From Paludibacteraceae bacterium (lineage in GTDB: Bacteria > Bacteroidota > Bacteroidia > Bacteroidales > Paludibacteraceae): 22,538 nucleotides of DNA. Below the pieces are notes generated by a model that saw only the letters and a list, made by a program, of their open reading frames with translations, did no database searches and had not been told where the DNA came from. The translations under genes were made by a program, and so were the position numbers. The stretch lies in NCBI GenBank assembly GCA_017542915.1, contig JAFXWI010000011.1, positions 1 to 22,538 on the forward strand, written 5' to 3'. Positions 1 to 6,639 of the stretch are shown here, piece after piece (position 1 is the first letter of the stretch; each line of letters begins with the position of its first letter).

Positions 1-227
1 AATTCGCTGTCCTTAAAGAACGGTGGATTAAGATTTTCCCATGGGGCATTAAAATCAAACTCCAACTTCTCGTTAAGAGGTGCTATCTCTGCTGTCCACG
101 GATCATTATGTCTCCAACGCAAATAGATGCATTTTATATTCCCTTCTTTATCCTTGAAGTAATAATAGCATTGACTCGGGCACCAAATCAATCTATCATC
201 CCATTGATATAAATGAATTTCTCTCAT
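1..227 (-). CDS. Hypothetical protein, C-terminus cut by window edge
   Basis: An ATG at 227-225 opens a frame that stays open for 75 codons to the window edge, so the C-terminus is missing. The product begins MREIHLYQWDDRLIWCPSQC and is rich in aromatic residues (five Trp, many Tyr). No signal peptide or membrane segment is visible. The DNA is clearly more AT-rich than the operons to the right. It follows the next gene upstream (276-1055) on the same strand after a 48-nt gap, so the two are probably co-transcribed. I do not recognise the family. The Trp/Tyr-rich, soluble, small-protein character fits phage or mobile-element cargo, but that is inference. That it is coding rests on the long open frame and on its match in strand and style to its neighbour. 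Confidence 0.6.
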   Translation of the reverse strand, partial: MREIHLYQWDDRLIWCPSQCYYYFKDKEGNIKCIYLRWRHNDPWTAEIAPLNEKLEFDFNAPWENLNPPFFKDSE

Positions 228-275
228 AATAATTTAGTTTGTAAAAAATTGCCAATAATATCCCCGAAACTATAC

Positions 276-1055
276 TTAATCATACCAGCCTTCTATTCCA
301 GAGCCGTCCCACACTTCCATATATACTTTGTGGTTCAACTCAGCCTTGGACATAGATTGCTTTTCTTCTTCCGGCATCATTGCAATGCGGCGTTCCATTT
401 CCTTTTCAATATCTTCTTTACTCTGCCCGATTATTAAATCAAAAATCTTCTGATAATGCAACTTACGTTCCTTGGCTATCTCTTCAAATAACTTATGCAA
501 TTCATCTTCGTAACCTTCACTGTCATGGTGAAAGCAGACAGAGCCGTCAGCATATTTTGTTACACGTCCACTATTTCGCCGGTCAAATTTCATTCGTTCA
601 CGAACTTCTTCGTCATAGTCTCTATCAATTTCGGCAATTAAAGCTTTCATCGCTCCAATACGTTTTTCTGCATCTTCAGCAAGCTCGTTACCATAATACT
701 CTTTGGCTTTAATAAGTTGCTCAATACCAAACTTAAACAAATCCACCTGATAATGGTAATCAAAAGAACGCCATGTTTTAAGAACCGGTTGGAATATTCT
801 AAGGTTATGGAAATACCATTTAGTGTTTATCCACCACTCCCGTGTTCGCCAGCCTATACGGTACACAAAGAAATCTTTAATCTTTGTTGACCATTTCGCA
901 TGACGATCTTCCAATTCCTCATACCATTCATCCCAGTACTCCTGTTCCGTTGTCCATTCTTTAACAACTTCTTTACTTAAGGGGTTTTCGTCTGATTTTT
1001 TGTCAAGCCCCATTTTCTTGATAGCTTTTTCGCTTAATGCATGACTTCTGTTCAT
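276..1055 (-). CDS. Hypothetical Trp-rich, charged protein, possibly phage-derived
   Basis: A 259-residue protein starting MNRSHALSEK. The frame remains open upstream to a TTG at 1175, but the ATG at 1055 is the first ATG and is preferred. The middle is strongly aromatic (motif WRTREWWINTKWYFHNLRIF) and is followed by highly charged, probably helical segments rich in Glu, Lys and Arg. About eleven Trp residues are present, far above a normal content. No signal peptide or transmembrane segment is seen. The base composition is low in GC (one sampled 60-nt line gives 23/60 G+C, against 34/60 for a line inside thrS). I do not recognise the family; the pattern of aromatic residues around a Trp-Arg-Ser-Phe-Asp-Tyr-His-Tyr stretch recalls proteins seen in phage genomes, a weak impression only. 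Expression probably comes from the promoter at 1262-1292, with an untranslated leader of about 200 nt. Confidence 0.72.
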   Translation of the reverse strand: MNRSHALSEKAIKKMGLDKKSDENPLSKEVVKEWTTEQEYWDEWYEELEDRHAKWSTKIKDFFVYRIGWRTREWWINTKWYFHNLRIFQPVLKTWRSFDYHYQVDLFKFGIEQLIKAKEYYGNELAEDAEKRIGAMKALIAEIDRDYDEEVRERMKFDRRNSGRVTKYADGSVCFHHDSEGYEDELHKLFEEIAKERKLHYQKIFDLIIGQSKEDIEKEMERRIAMMPEEEKQSMSKAELNHKVYMEVWDGSGIEGWYD

Positions 1056-1151
1056 AATAATGCTATTTAAAAGTGACACACTATCCCGCATATATACAAA
1101 AAGCGGGACTGAAATCTTGCTGTTTCGTTTTTCGAGGCTCTGGTATGCCCT

Positions 1152-1219
1152 GGTATCCAAACAACAATACAACAATCCACGCCATATTGTTCATACAGTG
1201 TTTCAATGTTTTGGATACC
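1152..1219. repeat. Inverted repeat in leader of the 276-1055 gene
   Basis: GGTATCCAAA at 1152-1161 is the exact reverse complement of TTTGGATACC at 1210-1219, with 48 nt between. It lies in the roughly 200-nt leader between the minus-strand promoter and the start at 1055, so it could fold in the mRNA. A smaller hairpin (1084-1108) lies nearer the start codon. Function is unknown. Confidence 0.45.
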
Positions 1220-1261
1220 ATGAATTTACCAGATTCCGAAAAACCAAAACATTTTCGGGTG

Positions 1262-1292
1262 CAAAGATACAAAAAGTTTTTCATATACGCAA
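1262..1292 (-). promoter_or_regulatory. Bacteroidota-type promoter, extended -33
   Basis: On the minus strand TTGC at 1292-1289 begins a -33 element reading TTGCGTATATGA, and TATCTTTG at 1269-1262 is the -7 element (TAnnTTTG). Exactly 20 bases lie between the TTG and the TA. It drives the AT-rich genes at 1055-1. The -33 element shares its TTGCGTAT start with the DUF4301 promoter at 19633-19663. Confidence 0.72.
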
Positions 1293-1578
1293 GCGCGAGG
1301 GGGCGAAGATGCGAATAATCTACATAATGTGTCAATTTTTACACATACGAGAGAGGGAGTTCAGGATGAGAAATTGAAATTGAGATAACACGATAATACC
1401 GAGAAAAGTACGCTAAAAGTACTCTTAAGGTACTCGAAAAGGCTCATTAGATAGCACTTGCATAGTCATCGCTCACGCTCCGATCCCTACTTGCCCCCTG
1501 CAAGAGGGCTGCTTTTCGCACAAATTAGGCACTAAAAATAAAAAAAAGCAATAAATATGCAATAAAAATACAAAACAT

Positions 1579-1609
1579 TTGCACATGTCAAAAAAAAGTC
1601 GTAAATTTG
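1579..1609 (+). promoter_or_regulatory. Bacteroidota-type promoter, extended -33
   Basis: TTG at 1579-1581 begins TTGCACATGTCA, and TAAATTTG at 1602-1609 is the -7 element, with 20 bases between. The start codon at 1636 lies about 20 nt past the expected start of transcription. Because the -33 and -7 elements fall between a TTG at 1579 and the ATG at 1636, the longer reading frame from 1579 cannot be the translated one, which supports the ATG at 1636. Confidence 0.75.
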
Positions 1610-1635
1610 CAAAACTTTTGAAAACAGGGATTGAA

Positions 1636-2634
1636 ATGAAACAATTGTTTACGGTTTTGATGATCTTGTGGGCGGCAGGAATGCAGGCACAAGTAACTAT
1701 ACTTCCACCGGCACAGACTGTTTCGGGAACGAGTTATTCGTTTGAGCAAGACGGTATTACGGTCAGTTGTACCAAGGGTGCTATCTATCCGGCTACGGCG
1801 GAATGGAATACCAGCAAGGTGGATTACTTCGGATGTCACGCGAACGAGACGATCACGTTCACTGCCGATAGTCCGATCAAGGGTCTGGTAATCAACGGGT
1901 TTGTGAAGAGACTCTTCTCCGCGAGTACCAATAACGGTACGATCAGTTATCTCTCGCCCGAAGAGGATGATCAGGCAGCCGATCCGGTCATTGTCATCAC
2001 CGACATTGATGCCAACAGCGTAAGTATCACCTGTACCAAACAGCTGCGGTGCTTCAATGCGGTCGTATATTTTGACAAGAACCCGACCGACACCATCGGC
2101 GGCGTTACTCCTCCGGCTGAGGGAGAGGTGTTCTTCTTTACCTACAACACGTCCAATGTGGCTTATGACTCGACCTATCATATAGCGTCCCGTCCGTACA
2201 ACTACTATCTCTATCTTTGGGATTCGGCACAGGAAGAACTATATATCGGTTTGGAAATCTACACGGCAGAGAAAGACCGTTTTGAGGGTCTGTATTCCTT
2301 GGACGACGGTACGATGACCGCATACTCGTTCTATCAGTTTGGAGAGAACTATGAGGACTACACCTCGGCAGTGGAAGGCATGATGGTCATTAACCCCGTG
2401 GAGGGTAAAGAAGGCGACTATAGTATCTCAGGCTATATCACCTGCGATAATGGCAACACCTACAACTTCAGTTTTGAGGGACATGTGTATCTCGAAGGCG
2501 AAGAGATGGAACAAGGTGTGGAGCGCGTAGAGGAAAGCAAAAACAATGAGGCAAGTCATAAGATCCTGCGAAACGGTGTGGTGCTGATCGAGAAAGAAGG
2601 CAAGCACTTTACGTTAACAGGAGAAAAACTGTGA
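1636..2634 (+). CDS. Secreted protein of unknown function with C-terminal tail motif
   Basis: A 332-residue protein with an N-terminal signal peptide (hydrophobic residues 4-16, likely cleavage after MQA at 16-18). The body is acidic, rich in Thr, Ser and Tyr and probably all-beta, in two parts: residues about 19-150 and, after a TPPAEGEV linker, about 158-300. The last 24 residues (KILRNGVVLIEKEGKHFTLT then GEKL) match the pattern of C-terminal tails on many secreted Bacteroidales proteins (Asn-Gly, short hydrophobic strand, charged turn, second strand). This suggests surface sorting, perhaps by a type IX-like route; that is inference. The ATG at 1636 is chosen because the promoter lies just upstream of it. 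It is a single-gene unit followed by a 310-nt spacer. I do not recognise the main domain. Confidence 0.8.
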   Translation: MKQLFTVLMILWAAGMQAQVTILPPAQTVSGTSYSFEQDGITVSCTKGAIYPATAEWNTSKVDYFGCHANETITFTADSPIKGLVINGFVKRLFSASTNNGTISYLSPEEDDQAADPVIVITDIDANSVSITCTKQLRCFNAVVYFDKNPTDTIGGVTPPAEGEVFFFTYNTSNVAYDSTYHIASRPYNYYLYLWDSAQEELYIGLEIYTAEKDRFEGLYSLDDGTMTAYSFYQFGENYEDYTSAVEGMMVINPVEGKEGDYSISGYITCDNGNTYNFSFEGHVYLEGEEMEQGVERVEESKNNEASHKILRNGVVLIEKEGKHFTLTGEKL

Positions 2635-2746
2635 CTTTAATTTAAGAAAAAAACATATAAAACACTTTTGTAGGCTTTTGCGCTTCGCGCTATACGTACT
2701 TTGCTGCTAAAAACTCCTCGCAAGCAAGCTTTCGGATAGTTTTTAA

Positions 2747-2867
2747 CACCAAACTCCGCAACTCTGACGAGTCAAAGCCTCCAAAAGCAATAAACATAAA
2801 AAAAATTCGCAGTATAAACGAAAGCCCATTTATTATCACTAAACTCCGTACTCTATGAGTAAAAAGC
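2747..2867 (+). repeat. Two diverged direct repeats, each with a hairpin
   Basis: Copy one (2747-2778) and copy two (2837-2867) share the order CAC(C/T)AAACTCCG, then ACTC, a 3-4 nt loop, GAGT, then an A-rich run ending in GC. Copy one has ACTC-TGAC-GAGT; copy two has TACTC-TAT-GAGTA. The loops differ but the pairing arms are kept, which suggests that the hairpin shape matters or that a small element was duplicated. Confidence 0.5.
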
Positions 2868-2882
2868 ACAAAATGAAATAAA

Positions 2883-2896
2883 CATAGTACACTATG
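2883..2896. promoter_or_regulatory. Palindrome, possible operator for rubrerythrin
   Basis: CATAGT at 2883-2888 and ACTATG at 2891-2896 are perfect inverted arms separated by AC. The site sits in an AT-rich stretch about 50 nt upstream of the rubrerythrin start, a place where an oxidative-stress regulator could bind. No regulator family is identified. Confidence 0.35.
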
Positions 2897-2944
2897 ATTA
2901 TATATAAAAAACTCTTTTAATAACCTTTTAAAAACAACACAATC

Positions 2945-3493
2945 ATGACAAAGAAATTTATCTGCCCGATCTGTGGTTATGTACACGAGGGCACAGAGGC
3001 TCCGGAGAGATGTCCGCAATGCAAACAGGTGGTTGAATGGAAAGTAGCTGAAGAAGGCAAACTGAACTTCGCTTGCGAGCACATAGTAGGCGTAGCAAAA
3101 GACGTAACGGATCCTATCATCCACGACGGTTTGCGCGCACACTTCATGGGCGAATGTACGGAAGTAGGTCAATACCTCGCGATGGCTCGTCAGGCAGACC
3201 GTGAGGGCTATCCTGAGATCGCTGCCGCTTTCCGCAAATACGCTTACGAAGAGGCAGATCACGCTTCGCTCTTCGCTGAGTTGTTAGGCGAGGTAGTATG
3301 GGATACCAAGACGAACCTCGAGAAACGCATGATGGCTGAAGCCGGTGCTTGCGAGGACAAACTGAACATCGCTAAGCGCGCTAAACAGCTCGACCTCGAT
3401 CCGATCCACGATGCAGTACACGAGATGGCACGCGACGAAGCTCGTCACGGCAAAGGATTCGAAGGACTGTATAAGCGTTATTTTGGGAAATAA
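2945..3493 (+). CDS. rbr: Reverse rubrerythrin (rubredoxin domain at N-terminus)
   Basis: A 182-residue protein in which the rubredoxin-like iron site comes first: Cys7-Pro-Ile-Cys10 and Cys23-Pro-Gln-Cys26. A ferritin-like four-helix diiron domain follows from about residue 55, with Glu70 and Glu73, Glu103-x-x-His106, and Glu165-x-x-His168. This domain order is that of reverse rubrerythrins. Known members reduce hydrogen peroxide, and in some cases oxygen, to water using NADH-derived electrons in the cytoplasm of anaerobes, which fits an anaerobic Bacteroidales. The ATG at 2945 places the first Cys pair at the usual position near the N-terminus. It is a single-gene unit, convergent with mnmA, and the palindrome at 2883-2896 may control it. 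Confidence 0.93.
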   Translation: MTKKFICPICGYVHEGTEAPERCPQCKQVVEWKVAEEGKLNFACEHIVGVAKDVTDPIIHDGLRAHFMGECTEVGQYLAMARQADREGYPEIAAAFRKYAYEEADHASLFAELLGEVVWDTKTNLEKRMMAEAGACEDKLNIAKRAKQLDLDPIHDAVHEMARDEARHGKGFEGLYKRYFGK

Positions 3494-3618
3494 CGCTCAA
3501 TGTACGAAGGACAAATGTACGATGTACGAAGGATTTACGAAGGAATAAAAAGTACGAAGGAAAATCGTCCTTAATTAAATCGTACATAAATCGTACATGG
3601 TAAATCGTAAATCGTCCT
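3494..3618. repeat. Irregular repeat cluster between convergent genes
   Basis: The 125 nt between the rubrerythrin stop and the mnmA stop are built almost wholly from variants of two words. TACGAAGGA occurs four times in the left half, and AAATCGT with its extensions to TAC or CC occurs several times in the right half. Spacings between AAATCGT copies are 11, 14 and 7 nt. The two halves are partly inverse to each other (GTACGA against TCGTAC, AAGGA against TCCTT), so the region could fold into a long imperfect hairpin and may serve both converging transcripts as a terminator. Confidence 0.6.
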
Positions 3619-4719
3619 TTAGAGAATGATTCCTCCGCCGACGACGAGGTCATTTTGATAGATGACAACGGACTGTCCGGGGGTGATTCCCCAAACGGGT
3701 GACGCGAAGTACAGCGTACAGATCCCATCTAAGCCCTCCCCTTCAGGGAGGGTTTTTATTTGAGTTACTTCGACCGATGCGCTGCGGTAACGGACTTTGG
3801 CGGTAATGGGTGAGGACGCTTCGCTACAGGACGCTAACGCTATAGGACGACCTACAGGTCTATAGGTTAACTGCGTAGCGTAGAGGTCGTCGTTGGAGCC
3901 AAGGGTCACTTGGTTCTTCTCAGCGTCAATATGGGTGACGTATGCCGGATGCCCGAGGGCGATACCTAAGCCTTTGCGCTGACCGATGGTGTAGTTGACA
4001 AATCCTTCGTGTTTGCCGAGAACATGCCCCTCGGCATCGATGTACTCGCCCGCGTGTACGCGTTCCTTATAATCGGGCACGTTCGCGCGCAGGAAAGCAC
4101 GGTAGTCATTGTCCGTGACGAAACAGATCTCCTGACTCTCCCGTTTTTGAGCCAGTTTCTCATAACCATGCTTACGGGCGATCTCGCGCACCTCGTCTTT
4201 GGTAAGTCTGCCAAGAGGAAAGATCGTTCGGCGGAGCTGCTCCTCGGTCAGCATCCAGAGGAAATAGGTCTGATCTTTCTTGGTATCAACGGCAGAGGCA
4301 AGAAAGACATGCCCGTCTTGTTCGCGTATCTGCGCATAGTGCCCTGTAGCGATATAATCGCATCCGTACTCATCGGCCACGCGCATGAGTTCGCCCCATT
4401 TGATATGACTGTTGCACAGGACACAGGGGTTCGGCGTACGACCGGACATGTATTCGTCGATGAAGTTCCGGATGACGCAGCGCTTGAAGGTATCCCGAAA
4501 ATCGACTATATGATGCTCAAATCCCATCTTCTCGGCGTTATGCTTCGCTTCCATGATGGACTCGATGGAGCAGCAGCCTTTCTCTTTGGCGAGACAGGAC
4601 TCCTTGATGCTGTCAAACGTGCGGAAAGTGACTCCCACGACCTCGTAGCCCTGCTCCAAAAGAAGCATAGCGCTGACGGTGGAGTCAATGCCACCGGACA
4701 TGCCAAGCAAAACACGCAT
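3619..4719 (-). CDS. mnmA: tRNA 2-thiouridylase MnmA
   Basis: A 366-residue cytoplasmic enzyme that adds sulfur to uridine-34 of tRNAs for Lys, Glu or Gln, using ATP and a persulfide relay. The PP-loop motif SGGIDS (8-13) binds ATP. Catalytic Cys99 lies in NPCVLCN (97-103), and the second catalytic Cys199 in ESQEICF (194-200). ATGHYA (124-129) and YTIGQRKGLGI (243-253) are family motifs; the C-terminal beta-barrel ends near ITPGQSVV. Extra cysteines (Cys42, Cys49, Cys50) form a Cys-x6-Cys-Cys cluster after the PP-loop. Two stretches in the C-terminal domain (about 294-304 and 323-332) look like in-frame insertions made of repeat DNA. Bacteroidota often carry more than one MnmA paralogue, so the exact tRNA target is open. 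It is the last gene of the long minus operon; the ATG at 4719 puts the PP-loop at the normal distance from the N-terminus. Confidence 0.93.
   Translation of the reverse strand: MRVLLGMSGGIDSTVSAMLLLEQGYEVVGVTFRTFDSIKESCLAKEKGCCSIESIMEAKHNAEKMGFEHHIVDFRDTFKRCVIRNFIDEYMSGRTPNPCVLCNSHIKWGELMRVADEYGCDYIATGHYAQIREQDGHVFLASAVDTKKDQTYFLWMLTEEQLRRTIFPLGRLTKDEVREIARKHGYEKLAQKRESQEICFVTDNDYRAFLRANVPDYKERVHAGEYIDAEGHVLGKHEGFVNYTIGQRKGLGIALGHPAYVTHIDAEKNQVTLGSNDDLYATQLTYRPVGRPIALASCSEASSPITAKVRYRSASVEVTQIKTLPEGEGLDGICTLYFASPVWGITPGQSVVIYQNDLVVGGGIIL
3734..3757. repeat. Perfect palindrome with T-run inside mnmA
   Basis: CCCTCCC (3734-3740) and GGGAGGG (3746-3752) form a perfect 7-bp stem with loop CTTCA, followed on the plus strand by TTTTT. 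It lies inside the mnmA coding region and is translated on the minus strand as residues 323-329 (TLPEGEG). The stem with its T-run looks like a rightward intrinsic terminator or a mobile palindromic element placed in-frame. It lies about 240 nt past the rubrerythrin stop. Confidence 0.7.
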
Positions 4720-4727
4720 ATGAAATA

Positions 4728-4783
4728 AAAAATTAAAAATTAAGAATTAAAAATTCAATATTCAAAAGTCAAAATTCAAAATT
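4728..4783. repeat. Tandem heptamer repeat, eight units, mnmA/exporter junction
   Basis: Eight consecutive 7-nt units fit the consensus (A/C)AAAATT with one or two changes each, and they fill almost the whole spacer between the exporter stop and the mnmA start. The exporter stop codon (4784-4782) overlaps the last unit. Confidence 0.85.
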
Positions 4784-6638
4784 ATTGTTGCATATCGACG
4801 AGTTTGGTGTAATAGCCACCGAGGGCGTAGAGATCATCGTGGGAACCGCGCTCGACGATGCGTCCCTCGTGCATGACACAGATGAGATCGGCATGTTTGA
4901 TCGTTGAGAGACGGTGCGCAACGACGAGCGTTGTACGCTCTTTCATCAGGTGCTCCAACGCCTCCTGCACGAGTCGTTCAGACTCGGAGTCGAGCGCCGA
5001 AGTAGCCTCGTCCAAGATGAGGATAGGCGGGTTCTTAAGGATCGCTCGTGCGATTGAGAGACGCTGCCGCTGACCTCCCGAGAGACGACTTCCGCGGTCA
5101 CCGATGACGGTCTCGTAGCCTTCCGGCATGTCGGAGATGAACTGATGGGCATTGGCGATCTTCGCTGCCTGCTCTACTGCCTGCTGCCAAGTCATGCCGT
5201 TAGGCGCAGGGAGCGAGGTGTCCACACCGAAAGTGATGTTGTTATAGACGGTATCGTTGAAGAGGATCGGTTCTTGGCAGACGATACCCATCAGGGCACG
5301 CAGGTCGTATGTACGATGGTCACGGATATCGGTGCCATCGATGGTGATGGTACCTTGATCGGGGTCGTAGAAACGAGGCACGAGATCGGTCATGGTCGTC
5401 TTACCGCTACCCGACTGTCCGACCAACGCCACGGTCTTACCTTTGGGCACTTCGAGACAGATATCCGTCAGCACTTCGCGATCCGCCTGATAAGAGAAAT
5501 GCACATGGTTGAAAGTGATGGCATCATTGAAGACGACCGGTTTGGGCTTCTTCGGATCCACTATATTCGACTCCGTCGTGAGGATAGCGTCTATACGCTC
5601 CAAGGAAGCAACACCTCGGCGGATGCCGTAAGAGGCTTTACTGAGGTCTTTGGCAGGATTGATGATGGAATAGAAGATGACGAGGTAATAGATAAACGTC
5701 GCCGCATCGATGGTAGCATGATCGCTGAGGATGAGCAGTCCACCGAACCAGAGGATGATAGCGATAAGCGCCGTTCCGAGGAACTCGGAGAGCGGATGTG
5801 CCAAGTAATAACGGCGGTTGATGCGGTTGAAGGTAGCACGTGTGGCATTGATGAGCGCCGTGAAACGCGTGCGGAGCTTATGCTGCGCATTGAATCCCTT
5901 TACTACGCGCAAACCCAAGAGGGTCTCGTCGATGGAGGAGAGGATCTCGGCGTTCTGCTCCTGACCGCGGGTAGAGGCTTTCTTGAGGCTTCGGCCTATA
6001 CGTCCGATGAAGAAGACCGCAATGGGCATCAACAGCAGCACGAAGATCGTCAGCTGCCAAGAGATCACCAACAGGGTGAAGAGATAGACAAGGATCATCA
6101 CCGGATCCTTGAAGAGGATGTCCAAAGCGGACATGATCGAAGCTTCCACCTCGCCCACATCATTCGTCATACGAGAGATGACATCTCCGCGTCGTGCTTC
6201 GGTGAAATAGCCCATAGGCAGGGAGAGCACTTTCTCGTACAACTGCTGACGCAGATCGCGGAGCACACCTGTCCGGATAGGTACCATGTAGTAGTTCGCT
6301 AACCACGCTGTGAGACACTTGGCACCCGTCATGATGACGAGGAAGACGCCTAAAAGAAACAGCACGTACCCCGCGCCGTGCAAGGCTATCTGCTCGTTGA
6401 GCAGGCAGTACATGTTCGTTCGCAGCGCAGCCATCATTTCCTGCAAGCCGTGTACGGAGGACATGCTGACGCGTGTCGCCTCCTCGGTACTCAGACCAAA
6501 GAGGATTCGCAGGACCGGAATGATGGCAGCGAACGAGAAAAGGGACAAGATCGTGGACAGCAGGTTGAAGAGGATATTCAACGCCATCTGGGTCTTATAC
6601 GGAGGTACAAACCGTTTTATCAAATGAAAGAAATTCAT
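4782..6638 (-). CDS. msbA: MsbA-type ABC exporter, fused permease and ATPase
   Basis: A 618-residue half-transporter expected to act as a homodimer in the inner membrane. The N-terminal part (about 1-335) holds the six-helix exporter domain, with clear hydrophobic segments near 18-46, 90-115, 180-212 and 286-325. The ATPase domain follows: Walker A GQSGSGKTT (407-415), Q-loop CQEP (454-457), signature LSGGQ (519-523), Walker B ILILDEATSALD (539-550) and H-loop His575. It lies directly after lpxK with one base between stop and start (TAA-T-ATG), so translation is coupled. In Escherichia coli msbA and lpxK also form an operon, in the reverse order, so flipping of lipid A or its precursor is the likely job. 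The family also includes drug and peptide exporters, so the substrate is inferred from context. Confidence 0.88.
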   Translation of the reverse strand: MNFFHLIKRFVPPYKTQMALNILFNLLSTILSLFSFAAIIPVLRILFGLSTEEATRVSMSSVHGLQEMMAALRTNMYCLLNEQIALHGAGYVLFLLGVFLVIMTGAKCLTAWLANYYMVPIRTGVLRDLRQQLYEKVLSLPMGYFTEARRGDVISRMTNDVGEVEASIMSALDILFKDPVMILVYLFTLLVISWQLTIFVLLLMPIAVFFIGRIGRSLKKASTRGQEQNAEILSSIDETLLGLRVVKGFNAQHKLRTRFTALINATRATFNRINRRYYLAHPLSEFLGTALIAIILWFGGLLILSDHATIDAATFIYYLVIFYSIINPAKDLSKASYGIRRGVASLERIDAILTTESNIVDPKKPKPVVFNDAITFNHVHFSYQADREVLTDICLEVPKGKTVALVGQSGSGKTTMTDLVPRFYDPDQGTITIDGTDIRDHRTYDLRALMGIVCQEPILFNDTVYNNITFGVDTSLPAPNGMTWQQAVEQAAKIANAHQFISDMPEGYETVIGDRGSRLSGGQRQRLSIARAILKNPPILILDEATSALDSESERLVQEALEHLMKERTTLVVAHRLSTIKHADLICVMHEGRIVERGSHDDLYALGGYYTKLVDMQQ

Positions 6639-6639
6639 A

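Larger units (their letters stand above)
1056..1635. other. Long spacer with divergent promoters and small repeats
   Basis: No convincing gene is seen here. The spacer holds a minus-strand promoter (1262-1292), a plus-strand promoter (1579-1609), a hairpin in the minus-strand leader (TCCCGC at 1084-1089 with GCGGGA at 1103-1108), a wider inverted repeat (1152-1161 with 1210-1219), an operator-like inverted repeat ATGTGT / ACACAT at 1327-1332 and 1341-1346, and a short direct repeat of AAAAGTAC with an 11-nt period at 1404-1436. The part from about 1520 to 1600 is very A-rich, as is common just upstream of Bacteroidota promoters. Confidence 0.6.
2635..2944. other. Structured 310-nt spacer upstream of rubrerythrin
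   Basis: No gene is seen. The spacer holds an 8-bp inverted repeat TAAAAACT / AGTTTTTA (2708-2715 and 2738-2745), two diverged copies of a 31-32 nt repeat each containing a small hairpin (2747-2778 and 2837-2867), and a palindrome CATAGT-AC-ACTATG at 2883-2896, about 49 nt before the rubrerythrin start. A GTACTTTG near 2696-2704 resembles part of a -7 element, but no correctly spaced TTG is found, so I do not call a promoter. Confidence 0.5.

Noticed and set aside
1081..1335. Overlapping frames of 80-105 codons on both strands in the 1056-1635 spacer
   Set aside because: They cross the promoter at 1262-1292, show no family features, and overlap each other on opposite strands.
1490..1508. GC-rich GCCC...GGGC hairpin as a terminator upstream of the secreted protein
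   Set aside because: The stem is only four base pairs and no T-run follows directly.
1579..1635. A longer N-terminus for the secreted protein starting at TTG 1579
   Set aside because: The -33 and -7 elements lie in this stretch, and the signal peptide begins properly at the ATG at 1636.
2671..2704. A TTTTGC...TACTTTGC pair as promoter for rubrerythrin
   Set aside because: The spacing is 16-17 bases instead of 20 and the second element lacks one base of TAnnTTTG, so the match is weak.
2764..2770. CTGACGA, resembling the core of a hammerhead ribozyme, followed by GTC
   Set aside because: The required GAAA and the three flanking stems are not in place. The sequence belongs to the duplicated hairpin element instead.
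3494..3618. A CRISPR-like array from the repeated TACGAAGGA words
   Set aside because: Units are under 10 nt, spacing is irregular and no unique spacers of constant length separate them.
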